From JBAZAX01 sp041671765 (lineage in GTDB: Bacteria; Babelota; Babeliae; Babelales; RVW-14), in assembly GCA_041671765.1 (NCBI GenBank), contig JBAZAX010000007.1, positions 1 to 64,000 on the forward strand: a stretch of 64,000 bases of DNA, in the 5' to 3' direction. Below the pieces are notes generated by a model, which searched no databases, was not told where the DNA came from, and was given only the letters and a program-made list of their open reading frames with translations. Shown piece by piece: positions 7,958-17,586 of the stretch. The translations under genes and the position numbers were made by a program. Within the stretch, counting starts at the first letter, position 1; each line of letters starts with the position of its first letter.

Positions 7958-9292
7958 ATGAACTTTTTATCAACGTATTTAGCTTGGCGTTACCTGTGGT
8001 TCAAAGGCAAAGACAAAAACATAGCCTTCATGATCAAGATTTGTTTTTTAGGAATACTGATTGGAACATTTTCATTAATGCTTACATTGATTATTACAAA
8101 TGGATTTGAAAAAGTTATACATGAAAAAATGCAGGGCATAAATTCACAAGTTATTGTATCAAGCCAAGGAAACAGGCTTGAATACAATGGGATAAGAAAT
8201 TTGCTTTTGACAGAATTCAAACAAGACATTCAGGCTGTTAGTGCACGTGCAATCAAACAAGCACTAATTGATCATAACAAAAAACAATCTGTTATATTTC
8301 TTGAGGGCATCGATACCCAAAACGAAAGTGAAGTCACAACCCTGCCGGAAAAAATTATTTATCCCAAAAATCTCAATAAAAACACTGCAACAAAACTTAT
8401 TTTAAATATGGCAGAAAACGAACTACTTATTGGTCACAAAACCGCAGAACTCTACAATCTTCATGTTGGGGATGAGGTCAATTTAATGATTCCGGAACCT
8501 GCAAGCAAACATAAGCTTTTTTTTAACAAACACACATTTGTTATCGGTGGAATTTTTAAAATTGGGCTCGATGAATATGACAATAATATCGCATTCTGCA
8601 ATATCAACCATATGAATAAACTCTTTAATGAAAATGGCGTGGACCAAATTACAGTAAAATTACATATTCACGAAAAAAAATATCTGAAACACTCAATGCT
8701 ATCCTCAGATTTTTGGATTGAATTTTGGACTGAGATAAAATTCAAAATTAAAAATTTCTTCACAACCAATCCAGAAGAAGCAGCTATTATCAAAAAGCTA
8801 CAAAAACGACTCCCGCATCTACAAATTAATTCATGGAAAGACCTTTATCCAGCACTAGTTTCATCGCTAAAATTAGAAAAATATGTAATGTTTTTTATTC
8901 TCGCCCTGATATCACTTGTTGCGAGTATGAACATGATTTCACTGCTTTTTATGCAGATTCAACAGAAACGAAGAGATATTGCAATATTTAAGGCAATGGG
9001 AATGTCTGACAATTGTATACGCAGTATATTTTTGCACCTGGGAATTGGAATAACTTTATCGGCTTCAGCTATTGGACTAGGCATAGCTGCCTTAGCGGGA
9101 TACCTGCTGGAAAAATACCCATTTATCGAACTGCCTGACGTTTACTACGTCTCATACCTACCGGCACGCATGGAACCTGAGATATTTTTTGTAGTATTTA
9201 TAGCAACAATGCTACTTGGTTTTCTAGCAACTTGGATTCCATCCCGCAGATCCAAGCAAATTGAGATTGCGCAAGTTTTACGACAAGAATAA
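7958..9292 (+). CDS. LolC/LolE-family lipoprotein-releasing ABC permease
   Basis: 444 residues. The N-terminus (Y-L-A-W-R-Y-L about 7-13), first membrane helix 25-47, a large periplasmic domain of about 250 residues, and three C-terminal helices (about 308-335, 358-388, 408-432) match the FtsX-like permease layout of LolC/E. The motif R-R-x-D-I-A-I-F-K-A-M-G-M before helix 3 is typical of LolC/E. It would extract lipoproteins from the inner membrane with LolA/LolD partners. No LolD lies next to it; the MacB-type ATPase at 16900 belongs to the LolD/MacB ATPase group but sits in its own operon. A single LolC/E-type gene suggests a homodimer or a LolF-like protein. Confidence 0.8.
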   Translation: MNFLSTYLAWRYLWFKGKDKNIAFMIKICFLGILIGTFSLMLTLIITNGFEKVIHEKMQGINSQVIVSSQGNRLEYNGIRNLLLTEFKQDIQAVSARAIKQALIDHNKKQSVIFLEGIDTQNESEVTTLPEKIIYPKNLNKNTATKLILNMAENELLIGHKTAELYNLHVGDEVNLMIPEPASKHKLFFNKHTFVIGGIFKIGLDEYDNNIAFCNINHMNKLFNENGVDQITVKLHIHEKKYLKHSMLSSDFWIEFWTEIKFKIKNFFTTNPEEAAIIKKLQKRLPHLQINSWKDLYPALVSSLKLEKYVMFFILALISLVASMNMISLLFMQIQQKRRDIAIFKAMGMSDNCIRSIFLHLGIGITLSASAIGLGIAALAGYLLEKYPFIELPDVYYVSYLPARMEPEIFFVVFIATMLLGFLATWIPSRRSKQIEIAQVLRQE

Positions 9293-9329
9293 AGCGGAGT
9301 TTTTAAAATAAAATCAGTGGATTTATTAA

Positions 9330-9803
9330 ATGGAAAATAAAGATAAAAATTTTATGTTAACTGCTATAGAACTTTCAATTAACAGTGTTAAAAATAATAG
9401 AGGCCCATTTGGTGCTGTAATCGTAAAAGATGGAGAAATTGTATCGAAAGCATCAAACAGCATAACTTTAGATAACGACCCAACTGCACATGCGGAAATT
9501 AATGCAATCAGAAATGCGTGTACAGCATTAAAAACATTTGATTTATCTGGGTGCACAATATACACTTCGTGCGAACCTTGTCCGATGTGTCTTGGGGCAA
9601 TTTATTGGTCAAGAATAAACAAAATTTTTTATGCCAACGATAGAACTGATGCAAAAAGCATAGGCTTTGACTATTCATTTATTTATGATGAACTAGAAAA
9701 ACCTATAAAAAAAAGATCCGTTCCTTTGGTTCAAATAATGGAATGCGAAGCCATAAAGGCATTTGAAATTTGGAAACAAAAAGCTGATAAGATTGAATAT
9801 TAA
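9330..9803 (+). CDS. guaD: Guanine deaminase (cytidine deaminase fold)
   Basis: 157 residues, the length of Bacillus-type guanine deaminase. Zinc ligands H54, C84 and C87 and proton shuttle E56 sit in H-A-E-I-N-A-I and T-S-C-E-P-C-P-M-C. The following G-A-I-Y-W-S-R-I and the C-terminal Y-D-E-L-x-K-P region match guanine deaminase better than the tRNA adenosine deaminase TadA. It would convert guanine to xanthine in the cytosol, a purine catabolic or salvage step. It stands alone between a LolC-like gene and a small secreted protein. The TadA alternative cannot be fully excluded without comparison. Confidence 0.78.
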   Translation: MENKDKNFMLTAIELSINSVKNNRGPFGAVIVKDGEIVSKASNSITLDNDPTAHAEINAIRNACTALKTFDLSGCTIYTSCEPCPMCLGAIYWSRINKIFYANDRTDAKSIGFDYSFIYDELEKPIKKRSVPLVQIMECEAIKAFEIWKQKADKIEY

Positions 9804-9846
9804 AGCATAAGTCTTGTTACTTATTAAGCCCATATGATCATTAAAA

Positions 9847-9871
9847 AAGGCCGCAATTTATTTGCGGCCTT
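9847..9871 (-). terminator. Terminator for the small acidic secreted protein
   Basis: AAGGCCGCAA and its complement (9847-9856, 9862-9871) form a strong hairpin. On the minus strand it is followed by a T-run, so it serves the gene at 9897-10097. It may also stop transcripts from the guanine deaminase gene on the plus strand. Confidence 0.75.
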
Positions 9872-9896
9872 CAATCTTCTTTCAGAATAAAACTAA

Positions 9897-10097
9897 TTAC
9901 TTAGCTTCTTCTGTCTCGTCTAGCATTGCATCCATATCAAGAGATTCATCTTCTTGAGATTCTGCAGGAGCTACTGGAGCTACTGGGGCTGTTTGTGTTG
10001 TTTCGTCTTTTGGTGTTGTGGCTGTTGTGTCTTCTTCAGCCATTACATAACCGGCTACTGCAACAAATGCGAGTGCTAACAATAAACTCTTTTTCAT
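9897..10097 (-). CDS. Small acidic secreted protein
   Basis: 66 residues. Signal peptide 1-20 (M-K-K-S-L-L-L then Ala/Val core, ending V-M-A) gives a mature peptide of about 46 residues that is Thr/Pro/Ala-rich and then strongly acidic, with no Cys. The start is fixed by AGGAGGA. The first seven residues are identical to those of the 5502 protein. It has its own terminator. The family is unknown; an envelope or released acidic peptide is all that can be said. Confidence 0.7.
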   Translation of the reverse strand: MKKSLLLALAFVAVAGYVMAEEDTTATTPKDETTQTAPVAPVAPAESQEDESLDMDAMLDETEEAK

Positions 10098-10410
10098 AAT
10101 AAATCCTCCTAAAGAAAGGTTTTATAAAAAAACCTCCAATTCCCATAAACTATTACCTACGACATTTCAATTAGTTATTATCAACGTATCCCATAAAGAT
10201 GGCTTTGTCAACGGCTCTAACTAAAAATCTATTTCAATTATAAATTACGGTTTAAAGCAGGTCTTTTTGGTTAAAATGCACCCTAAAATACCAAATAATC
10301 TGTAAATTTAATAAAAAAGCTAGACGTAGTAAAAACAACCTTGCTAGATTTATATAATTTAAATAATTTAACTTATATAAATTAACTAAAATTTCAAAAA
10401 AGGCAAAAAA
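10098..10410. other. Divergent intergenic region, no gene
   Basis: 313 bases between the small secreted protein (minus) and pgk (plus). It is very AT-rich. A minus-strand TTGACA lies at 10211-10206, but 17 bases further only a poor -10 (TACGTT) is found. Several TATAAT-like runs near 10350-10380 could serve pgk without a convincing -35. AAAGGTTTTATAAAAAAACCTCC near 10117 is too short a repeat to interpret. I see no RNA gene or longer repeat. Confidence 0.5.
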
Positions 10411-11661
10411 ATGAATTTCAAATGGCTAAAAACGTTAAATTTGAATAAAAAACGGATATTTTTAAGAGCAGATTTGAATATTTCCCTAAAAAACGATCAA
10501 ATATTGCAAGATTTCAAATTAGAGGCGATTTTGCCCACTATTGATTTTATTTTGAAAAATGAGGGTAAAATCGTTCTGGCAACCCATATAGGTAGGCCAG
10601 AACCCGGCAATAAATCGGATTTATTGGAAAAATCACTTTCTACCAAAATTCTGATTCCTTGGTTCAAAAATCGTGGTTACAATATCGACTACGAACCGGA
10701 TCTTATTACGGCCGAAAGAAAGAGCCACCAAAATAGTAACTCTATATTATTGCTTGAAAACTTACGTTATTTTGTCGGGGAAAGAGAAAATAGTATAAAA
10801 TTCGCCGAACTTTTGGCTGCAACCGCAGACCTGTATGTAAATGATGCCTTTGGAAACATACATAGAACAGACACTTCAACAACATTGCTTGCTAAACAAT
10901 TCTCACCTACAAAACGCAGTTTCGGCCTTTTAATTGAAAAAGAATTAAAAAATCTTGATCAGATCAGATTAAATAAATCAGATAATTTTGTTGTTGTTCT
11001 TGGTGGAATAAAAATTAAAGACAAGATTAAGATGCTTGAAAACTTAATGACAAACACTGATAAACAAAAAGCACGAGCTTTCATTATTGGAGGTGGCATA
11101 GCTTTGGCATTTTTAAAAGCCAAGGGACTTAATGTCGGCAGCATTGAACTTGATGAGCAAACTCTTGGAATGGCAGAAAAAATTCTACATAATGCTCAAA
11201 AAAACGATGTTGAAATAATTTTGCCCGTTGATCAGATTATTAAAGACGCAAGAGTCGAAGCCTCAATGGTGGAGGCCTCAATAGTCGAAAACGCCGGTGT
11301 TGCTGAAATCGTTGACGTTGAAAAAATACCAACATCAGCCAAATGCATAGATATCGGGCCCCAAACAATTAAACTATTTTCGCAAGAGATAAAAAAGGCT
11401 AGCGTAATATTTACAAATGGCACCATGGGAATTTATGATATGCAAGGCGGAGAAGTCGGAACACAAAGCATTTTACAAGCAATTGCAGACGCTAACGCGT
11501 TAGCAATTGTGGGTGGTGGAGATGCAACTGCTGCTACATGTATTTTCGGGCTTCAAGATAAAATGGACTTTTTATCAACCGGAGGCGGTGCAACATTGAA
11601 ATATTTAGGATGTAAAAACCCCGAGCAAGAGATGCCCGGATTGCAAGCAATGCTTGATTAA
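10411..11661 (+). CDS. pgk: Phosphoglycerate kinase
   Basis: 416 residues, slightly longer than the usual 390-400. It transfers phosphate from 1,3-bisphosphoglycerate to ADP in glycolysis. Substrate-binding residues are seen in R19-A-D-x-N23 and in the H-I-G-R-P loop near residue 60. V-N-D-A-F-G-x-x-H-R (about 142-151) is the family signature. The nucleotide site carries G-G-G-D-A-T-A-A (368-375) and S-T-G-G-G-A-T (389-395), and the N-G-T-M-G-I-Y region replaces the more common N-G-P-M-G-V-F. An Ala/Val/Glu-rich stretch near 285-300 is lower in complexity than its surroundings. It is the only glycolytic gene seen in the window. Confidence 0.95.
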   Translation: MNFKWLKTLNLNKKRIFLRADLNISLKNDQILQDFKLEAILPTIDFILKNEGKIVLATHIGRPEPGNKSDLLEKSLSTKILIPWFKNRGYNIDYEPDLITAERKSHQNSNSILLLENLRYFVGERENSIKFAELLAATADLYVNDAFGNIHRTDTSTTLLAKQFSPTKRSFGLLIEKELKNLDQIRLNKSDNFVVVLGGIKIKDKIKMLENLMTNTDKQKARAFIIGGGIALAFLKAKGLNVGSIELDEQTLGMAEKILHNAQKNDVEIILPVDQIIKDARVEASMVEASIVENAGVAEIVDVEKIPTSAKCIDIGPQTIKLFSQEIKKASVIFTNGTMGIYDMQGGEVGTQSILQAIADANALAIVGGGDATAATCIFGLQDKMDFLSTGGGATLKYLGCKNPEQEMPGLQAMLD

Positions 11662-11695
11662 AACTATGCGTAATTAAAACTATGATTGATACTTT

Positions 11696-12898
11696 ATGAA
11701 AAAAATAAAAATTATAATTTACACCATAATACTAATAATAATTGGATTTGGATCCACAAAAATTTATAAAAAGTTCTCGACAAAGCAATCTCATAATCTT
11801 TACAAAATCGAAACGCCACAAAAAAAAACTATAAGCCAATCAATTAATGCAGCAGGGATACTAGAACTTAAAGAATTTTATAAGATAGGAAGTCAGGTGG
11901 CGGGAATTGTAAAAGACGTTCTCATCAAAGAAAATGCTACTGTAAAAAAAGGTCAGCTTCTTGCAGAAATCGAACTTATAAAGGGCAATACTGATATACG
12001 GGCAACAAAATACAATGTTGAAAAAGCACAACAAGAATACGATTATCAAAAAGATTATTATGATCGGCAAAAACAACTTTACAAATCCGGGCAATTGGCA
12101 AAAAACGCATTTCAACGTGTGGAAACAGATTACCTCAAGGCATTGGATGACCTTAACTATCAAAAAGCCACTTTAGAAAAATTTGAACTCGAATTGAAAA
12201 ATTCAAAAATTATTGCACCTGCTGATGGGATAATAACAAACGTAGGAATATCAAAAGGCATGGCGGTATTAAACGATTTTCAAAATATATTATTTGAACT
12301 TGCGCAAGATATCTCTGAAATGAAAGCAATTTTCGACATTGATGAAAGTGAAGTCGGACAGATAAAGCCCGGACAATCAACAATAATCAGAATAAACAGT
12401 TATCCGGAGCTTTTAATTAAAAGCAGTATTAATGACGTAAGCTTCATTCCCAAAAGTGGTGTGAATAATGGAGGTGCATTTTATAAAGCCACTGCAATAT
12501 TAAACAATGAAACGCGAATTTTACGTCCGGGAATGCGCCTTAATGGTTTGATAAAAATAGCAAAATCAGAGAATGTTTTATGCATAAATGGACTTGCCTT
12601 TCAAATTAATTCAGAAATTCTTGGAAAAATAGCTCAAGAGCTTAAATATGGATTCAAGCCTTTAGATGAAAAAACAAAAAAAGACTTCAAGAAAGCCAAT
12701 TTAGACAAAGGCGTTCGAACCGTTTGGATTGTTGAAAATAACACATTTATTCAAAAATTGGTTATTGTCGGACTTAACGACGAAACCAACTGGCAAATTA
12801 TTTACGGATTAAAAGAAAATGAACAGGTATTAGTCGACATCCAAGAACCAAACATAATGGATAACGAATATGGCAAATGGTTCCAGGGAGCTTTATAA
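11696..12898 (+). CDS. MacA/HlyD-type periplasmic adaptor, set 1
   Basis: 400 residues. N-terminal anchor 5-24, then a biotinyl-lipoyl half-domain (about 50-85, G-S-Q-V-A-G-I-V through V-K-K-G-Q-L-L), an alpha-hairpin (about 90-165, Q-K-x-L-Y-K-S-G-Q-L-A typical of MacA) and a beta-barrel domain. It would link the inner-membrane permease encoded next (12919) to an outer-membrane channel. The similar adaptor at 15683 shares its architecture, so the two sets look like duplicates. It starts 34 bases after pgk and may be read through from it. Confidence 0.85.
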   Translation: MKKIKIIIYTIILIIIGFGSTKIYKKFSTKQSHNLYKIETPQKKTISQSINAAGILELKEFYKIGSQVAGIVKDVLIKENATVKKGQLLAEIELIKGNTDIRATKYNVEKAQQEYDYQKDYYDRQKQLYKSGQLAKNAFQRVETDYLKALDDLNYQKATLEKFELELKNSKIIAPADGIITNVGISKGMAVLNDFQNILFELAQDISEMKAIFDIDESEVGQIKPGQSTIIRINSYPELLIKSSINDVSFIPKSGVNNGGAFYKATAILNNETRILRPGMRLNGLIKIAKSENVLCINGLAFQINSEILGKIAQELKYGFKPLDEKTKKDFKKANLDKGVRTVWIVENNTFIQKLVIVGLNDETNWQIIYGLKENEQVLVDIQEPNIMDNEYGKWFQGAL

Positions 12899-12918
12899 CA
12901 ATATTTAAAGTAAATCTT

Positions 12919-14136
12919 ATGAATACAATTTTACTAATAAAAACTGCAACCAAATCATTACTTCACCATAAAGGCAGATCATTATTGACAGCGTTGGGAA
13001 TAATAATCGGCATAGGCTCAATCGTCGCATTAATTGCAATTGGGAAGGGAGCCGAAAAAAAAATCCAACAATCAATTTTGTCTTCAGGAACAAACTTTAT
13101 TTATATCAGCCCAGGTTGGCCACCTGAAACCAGTCGTGGCAAGTGTGTAAAAAATATTTACGCACGCCATGCGGATATTCTAAAAAAACTCTGTCCCACA
13201 ATTCAAAACGCTTCCCCAATGGTATACCACGGCTCGAAAATTAAAAATCAAAATTCAAGTAACGTTGATACACATATAAACGGCTGCAATGAAAGTGGAA
13301 TGCAAATCAGCAATTGCAAAATACATTCAGGAACATTTATACAAAAACATCACGTAGAAAAAGCATCAAAAGTCATCGTACTTTGCAAAGAGACCGCAAA
13401 TTCACTATTTAAAAAAGTTGATCCAATTGGTCAAATGGTAGAAATCGAAAAAACGGTATTTAAGGTTATTGGAGTTCTTGATAAAATAGAAACTCAAGGA
13501 TCATTTAACGACCGAAACAAAGAATGTTACATGCCATACACAGCAGTTAAAAAGTACCTAAAATTATCATTTGATGATGTTGTAAATGGAATATTTATTT
13601 CAACAAAAAGCGCTGAACTTATTCCGGAAACAGTACGTCAAATAACTAAAATTATGAGAATGCAGCATAAACTTGAAGAATATGATCCAACTGATTTTAC
13701 AATATTTGATCAACAGGGAATGCTAAAAGCTGCAGGTAAGGCATCATCCACGTTCTCACTTTTTTTACTTATCGTAGCACTCATTGCCCTTTTGATCGGT
13801 GGAATTGGCGTTATGAATATTATGCTTGTTTCTGTTGGAGAACGCACCCAAGAGATCGGAATTCGCATGGCTATAGGCGCAAACGAGAAAACAATTCGCA
13901 TGCAATTTTTGTTTGAAGCTTTAGCGCTTTGTTCAATTGGTGGAATCATTGGACTGATTCTTGGAGTTATTATTCCAATTATTGCAAGCAAATTTACCGG
14001 CTGGTACGTAATAATAACCCCATCATCAATATTTACTGCAGCATTAACTATAATTTTGGTCGCAATAATTTTTGGATTTTATCCCGCCTATAAAGCCTCA
14101 AAACTAAATCCTATTGATGCGCTGATCGAACATTGA
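12919..14136 (+). CDS. MacB-type ABC permease without its own ATPase gene, set 1
   Basis: 405 residues. I start at 12919 (MNTILLIK...) because it aligns with the N-terminus of the set 2 permease at 17583; an upstream start at 12877 would overlap the adaptor gene. Helix 1 at about 20-42 contains G-R-S-L-L-T-A-L-G-I-I-I-G. A large periplasmic domain follows, then three helices with the MacB signature G-G-I-G-V-M-N-I-M-L-V-S-V-x-E-R-T-x-E-I-G-I-R-M-A-I-G-A (about 285-315). MacB normally carries an N-terminal ATPase or has a LolD-like partner; none is adjacent. The ATPase at 16900 may serve both sets. Confidence 0.85.
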   Translation: MNTILLIKTATKSLLHHKGRSLLTALGIIIGIGSIVALIAIGKGAEKKIQQSILSSGTNFIYISPGWPPETSRGKCVKNIYARHADILKKLCPTIQNASPMVYHGSKIKNQNSSNVDTHINGCNESGMQISNCKIHSGTFIQKHHVEKASKVIVLCKETANSLFKKVDPIGQMVEIEKTVFKVIGVLDKIETQGSFNDRNKECYMPYTAVKKYLKLSFDDVVNGIFISTKSAELIPETVRQITKIMRMQHKLEEYDPTDFTIFDQQGMLKAAGKASSTFSLFLLIVALIALLIGGIGVMNIMLVSVGERTQEIGIRMAIGANEKTIRMQFLFEALALCSIGGIIGLILGVIIPIIASKFTGWYVIITPSSIFTAALTIILVAIIFGFYPAYKASKLNPIDALIEH

Positions 14137-14139
14137 ACG

Positions 14140-14592
14140 TTAAAAATTGGCCGGCGTTAAGGCCAAGTATTTTGTTTCCCAGCACTTTTCATCAAAAGCT
14201 GTCCAATCCGTTTCCATAATAATAGATGGATAAACAACTTCATTTTTGAGCTGGTCTTTGCTGTACCAATTTACATCAACAATTCCCTCAACCGACGCCT
14301 CATCGGTTTTTGACAACTGCCCCCCAACAACACTACAAAGAAACCATATTTTTATCATTCGATATTTTCGTGAAAGCAAGTCTTCAACAAAAAGCATCTT
14401 GCCCGGTTTTACTTCAAACCCAGTCTCTTCCATAACTTCCCTAATTAAAGCCTGTTGCATATCCTCTTCAATTTCGACTCCACCACCGGGCCCAACAAGA
14501 ATGCTACTTCCATCTGGAAAATTGTATCTAACAAGTAAAATTTTATTATAGTGCAAAACTATACCAGCGGCTGATATTCTGTAATTTTTCAC
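14140..14592 (-). CDS. NUDIX hydrolase
   Basis: 150 residues with a complete Nudix box at 37-59: G37-x5-E43-x7-R51-E52-V-M-E55-E56-T-G58-F. The enzyme hydrolyses nucleoside diphosphates linked to another group; the box binds Mg2+. The start codon is GTG (14590-14592). It is convergent with the permease gene, only three bases separating the stops. Nothing in the sequence fixes the substrate; house-cleaning of oxidised nucleotides or a cofactor step are both possible. Confidence 0.88.
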   Translation of the reverse strand: MKNYRISAAGIVLHYNKILLVRYNFPDGSSILVGPGGGVEIEEDMQQALIREVMEETGFEVKPGKMLFVEDLLSRKYRMIKIWFLCSVVGGQLSKTDEASVEGIVDVNWYSKDQLKNEVVYPSIIMETDWTAFDEKCWETKYLALTPANF

Positions 14593-14708
14593 GGCTATCC
14601 TATCCTATTTAATTTTTACTAAACAATTGATCGATTTGCTGAATTTAGCAAGAAAAATTTAAATACGCTATGAAAGCAAAACCTAAATTTATAGACGAAG
14701 GGCTTTGC

Positions 14709-15476
14709 TCACGCGGGAGATCTATTAGATATTGATTTTTGAATTTTACCACGCTTGTAAAATTTGCAAGTTTCCCCTGATCTAAGCTTTGATCGAACAA
14801 TAGGCTTGCGTAAAGATATCTCTTTCTGAAATATTACGGCTACGCTTTTTAGCAGATCTAGTATTTTTAAATGATGCTCCGAGTCTTTTACAGATGATAT
14901 TTTTTTTGAGATATCTTCTGTTAAATATTGTAATCTTTTCATGCTGTTTATTAATTTTATGCGCGCAGCGCCAAAAGGCAAACAGGCACGTTCCTTCCTA
15001 ATAATATTTTCAACTTTTTGACGAAATGATGACGAAAAACTAGACCTAATTTGCAAAGTTTTTGCAATAATTGGACTATCATTCTCCAATTCAGATAAAG
15101 ATACGTATAAGGCAAGTATCTTCTCAATCATATCCCCAATGTTATAAAACAAATTTGCGGATAATATTTTTTTACCTAAGTATGCAGAGTCTTTTCCCGG
15201 TTCTCTTTTTCGCTCGGCAGTCAAATCATTAACCGAATGAATAAATTGAACCGTGCTTTTCATAATTCCAATTAGCTCGTCCTCGAGAAACTCATCAATA
15301 ATTCTATTTTGTTCACATTGAGATTGCCAAAGTTCCTCTAATTTAGCCGAAACCGAAGCATAGGTTTCCAAAGTTAGCTCTGGTAAAGGTTTTGTTTCCG
15401 TATCCTTTGATTCCATACACAACACATAATTTTCACCAATCAAAATAAAAATTATAATTCTATAAATTTTATACAT
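14709..15476 (-). CDS. Secreted helical protein of unknown function with Met-junction signal peptide
   Basis: 255 residues from the ATG at 15474-15476; a GGGAGAGGGG ribosome site supports this start over an in-frame TTG 15 bases upstream. Short signal peptide (M-Y-K-I-Y-R then I/F core) ending V-L-C followed by Met21 (MESK). The mature part is predicted largely helical and charged, ending in a basic, Ser/Arg-rich tail. No domain is recognised. It stands alone between the Nudix gene and the second MacA set. The Cys at the junction is not a proper lipobox, because the residue after it is Met and the preceding residues do not fit. Confidence 0.7.
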   Translation of the reverse strand: MYKIYRIIIFILIGENYVLCMESKDTETKPLPELTLETYASVSAKLEELWQSQCEQNRIIDEFLEDELIGIMKSTVQFIHSVNDLTAERKREPGKDSAYLGKKILSANLFYNIGDMIEKILALYVSLSELENDSPIIAKTLQIRSSFSSSFRQKVENIIRKERACLPFGAARIKLINSMKRLQYLTEDISKKISSVKDSEHHLKILDLLKSVAVIFQKEISLRKPIVRSKLRSGETCKFYKRGKIQKSISNRSPA

Positions 15477-15682
15477 GCCCCTCTCCCTCAAAAATTTTTA
15501 AATTTTTAGATGCTATAAATTAATTAACAAACTAAAAAATATTACTTTTCATATGCTATGGAAATAAAAAATTAAAAATGGTAGTATTTTTGTTACGTTA
15601 TCTTATAAAATATACATAAATAGATTCGCAAAAGGCAATCCTAACAAATTATTAATCGCTTTAATATTTAAAGGTATAAAAT

Positions 15683-16888
15683 ATGAGTATGAAAAAGCTT
15701 TTGTTTTTAATCTCCCTGATTTTGCTTCCAGTTGGAGCATTTTATGTTTTTAGTAAAAAGCGTAAAGCAACAATAGTCGAACCGATTAAAACGGAAAAGC
15801 CCATTCGCAAGGCTCTTGTTCAAATGATTACAGCATCCGGTAATTTAAAAGCGAAAGAACAGATATCAGTTGGAAGCTTAGTAGCAGGAAAAGTTGTAGA
15901 CATCAAGGTTGAAGACAATGATATTGTAAAAAAAGATCAAGTTTTAGCTGTTCTTGATGATGGAATCGGCGATACAGAAACAAGAAGATTAACTGCCAGT
16001 TTAGCCGAAGCAAAAGCAAATTACGTTTATCTCGAAAAATTTTATAAACGCCAAACGGCCCTTTATAAATCAGGGCAAATTTCTCAAAACAATTACGATC
16101 AAATAACACGCGACCTAGACATGGCAAAAACAAAGGTCGACCAAACAAAGGCTGCATTAGACTTATCAATGCAAACATACAATAATCTTTTCATTAAATC
16201 TCCCGCTGATGGAATTGTTATCGCCAAACGCATAGATTTGGGTCAGATGGTGACAGCAGTGTTACAAGCAACGGTTCTTTTTGAAATCGCAAAAGACTTA
16301 CACGAAATGGAAGCATGGCTGGATGTTGACGAAGCAGATATAGGATTGGTAAAGGAAGGACAAGAGGCAATTTTCACAGTTGACTCATTTCCTAAAAAAC
16401 ATTTTGAAGGTAAAGTCAAAAGAATTCAGTATCAAGCAAAAATAGTTGATAACGTTGTAACTTATGCAACCGTACTTGATGTTAAAAATCCAAAATTGAG
16501 ATTACGACCTGGTATGACAGCAAATGTTGAAATTAAAGTTGCCGAAAACACAAATGCTTTGGTCGTTTCAAATAAAGCGCTTCGAATCAATCCAATAAAC
16601 GTGGAATATGTAGCCAACAAATTAAAATATAAACTTGAAAAAGTTTCCGTCGAAGAAAAATTGGCAGGTCAGAAATCCAAAAAAATTATGAAAGACTATG
16701 TTTGGATTCTTGATGGCAAAACACTAAAACAAATCGAAGTGAAAATTGGCAACAATGACGGAAAGTTTATAGAAATTAAAAAAGGTCTTGAGGATAATTC
16801 TAACGTAATCATTGAAGTGGAAGCTGCGCCAAGAGATAATCCTCTAAGTAAATTGTTTCCACAAGCCGGTGGAATCGGTAAAAAATAA
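15683..16888 (+). CDS. MacA/HlyD-type periplasmic adaptor, set 2
   Basis: 401 residues. Membrane anchor 4-23, lipoyl half-domain with V-G-S-L-V-A-G-K-V-V-D-I-K (about 55-67), alpha-hairpin containing L-Y-K-S-G-Q-I-S, and beta-barrel with the conserved R-P-G-M-T-A-N-V. It is the first gene of a three-gene operon with the ATPase (16900, 11 bases later) and permease (17583, overlapping ATGA). Together they form a MacA-MacB-type tripartite exporter, which in other bacteria exports macrolides, toxins or lipopeptides. The start could be this ATG or the one two codons later. Confidence 0.88.
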   Translation: MSMKKLLFLISLILLPVGAFYVFSKKRKATIVEPIKTEKPIRKALVQMITASGNLKAKEQISVGSLVAGKVVDIKVEDNDIVKKDQVLAVLDDGIGDTETRRLTASLAEAKANYVYLEKFYKRQTALYKSGQISQNNYDQITRDLDMAKTKVDQTKAALDLSMQTYNNLFIKSPADGIVIAKRIDLGQMVTAVLQATVLFEIAKDLHEMEAWLDVDEADIGLVKEGQEAIFTVDSFPKKHFEGKVKRIQYQAKIVDNVVTYATVLDVKNPKLRLRPGMTANVEIKVAENTNALVVSNKALRINPINVEYVANKLKYKLEKVSVEEKLAGQKSKKIMKDYVWILDGKTLKQIEVKIGNNDGKFIEIKKGLEDNSNVIIEVEAAPRDNPLSKLFPQAGGIGKK

Positions 16889-16899
16889 GTGATAAAACC

Positions 16900-17586
16900 A
16901 TGAGCATAATTGAAGCTAAAGATATTGTAAAAACTTTTAGAATGGGTGAAACGGAAATTACGGCGCTCAAAGGTGTTTCACTCTCTGTCGAAAAAGGCGA
17001 ATTCGTCGCAATAACAGGTTTTTCCGGGTCAGGGAAATCAACGTTAATGCATGTTTTAGGTTGTTTAGACATCCCAACATCAGGGTCTTATGTAATTGAT
17101 GGGGTTGATGCATCAAAAGCGACTCGTGATGAATTAGCAAAAATTAGAAATCAAAAAATTGGTTTTGTTTTCCAAAAATTTTATCTCCTACCCGACTTAA
17201 CAGCTTTGGATAACGTTGCACTTCCATGTTTGTATGCAGGAGAAAATGAGACTGCGGCAAGAGAAAAGGCTAAAAAGTTGCTTGAACTTGTGGAGCTTGA
17301 ACATCGAATGGACCACTTCCCATACCAACTTTCAGGCGGACAACAACAAAGAGTTGCTATTGCACGTGCACTTGTTAATGAACCTGCAATGATTATGGCC
17401 GATGAGCCAACTGGAAATCTTGATAGAGCAACCGGTGAGAATATTTTACAGGTTTTTAAAGATTTTAACGAAAAACAAAACGTCACTATAGTTATTGTAA
17501 CACACGAGCAATCAATCGCAGCTCGCACAAAACGCATCGTGGAATTAGTTGATGGCAAAATAGTTTCTGATAAGAGGACACAATGA
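16900..17586 (+). CDS. MacB/LolD-type ABC ATPase, set 2
   Basis: 228 residues, normal length for LolD/MacB ATPases. Walker A G40-F-S-G-S-G-K-S-T, Q-loop Q92 (F-V-F-Q-K-F), signature L144-S-G-G-Q-Q-Q-R, Walker B M-I-M-A-D-E-P (164-170), then T-G-N-L-D. All catalytic motifs are intact. It follows the adaptor by 11 bases and its stop overlaps the permease start (ATGA at 17583-17586), so the genes are translationally coupled. As the only MacB/LolD-class ATPase in the window it may also energise the set 1 permease or the LolC-like protein; that is inference. Confidence 0.92.
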   Translation: MSIIEAKDIVKTFRMGETEITALKGVSLSVEKGEFVAITGFSGSGKSTLMHVLGCLDIPTSGSYVIDGVDASKATRDELAKIRNQKIGFVFQKFYLLPDLTALDNVALPCLYAGENETAAREKAKKLLELVELEHRMDHFPYQLSGGQQQRVAIARALVNEPAMIMADEPTGNLDRATGENILQVFKDFNEKQNVTIVIVTHEQSIAARTKRIVELVDGKIVSDKRTQ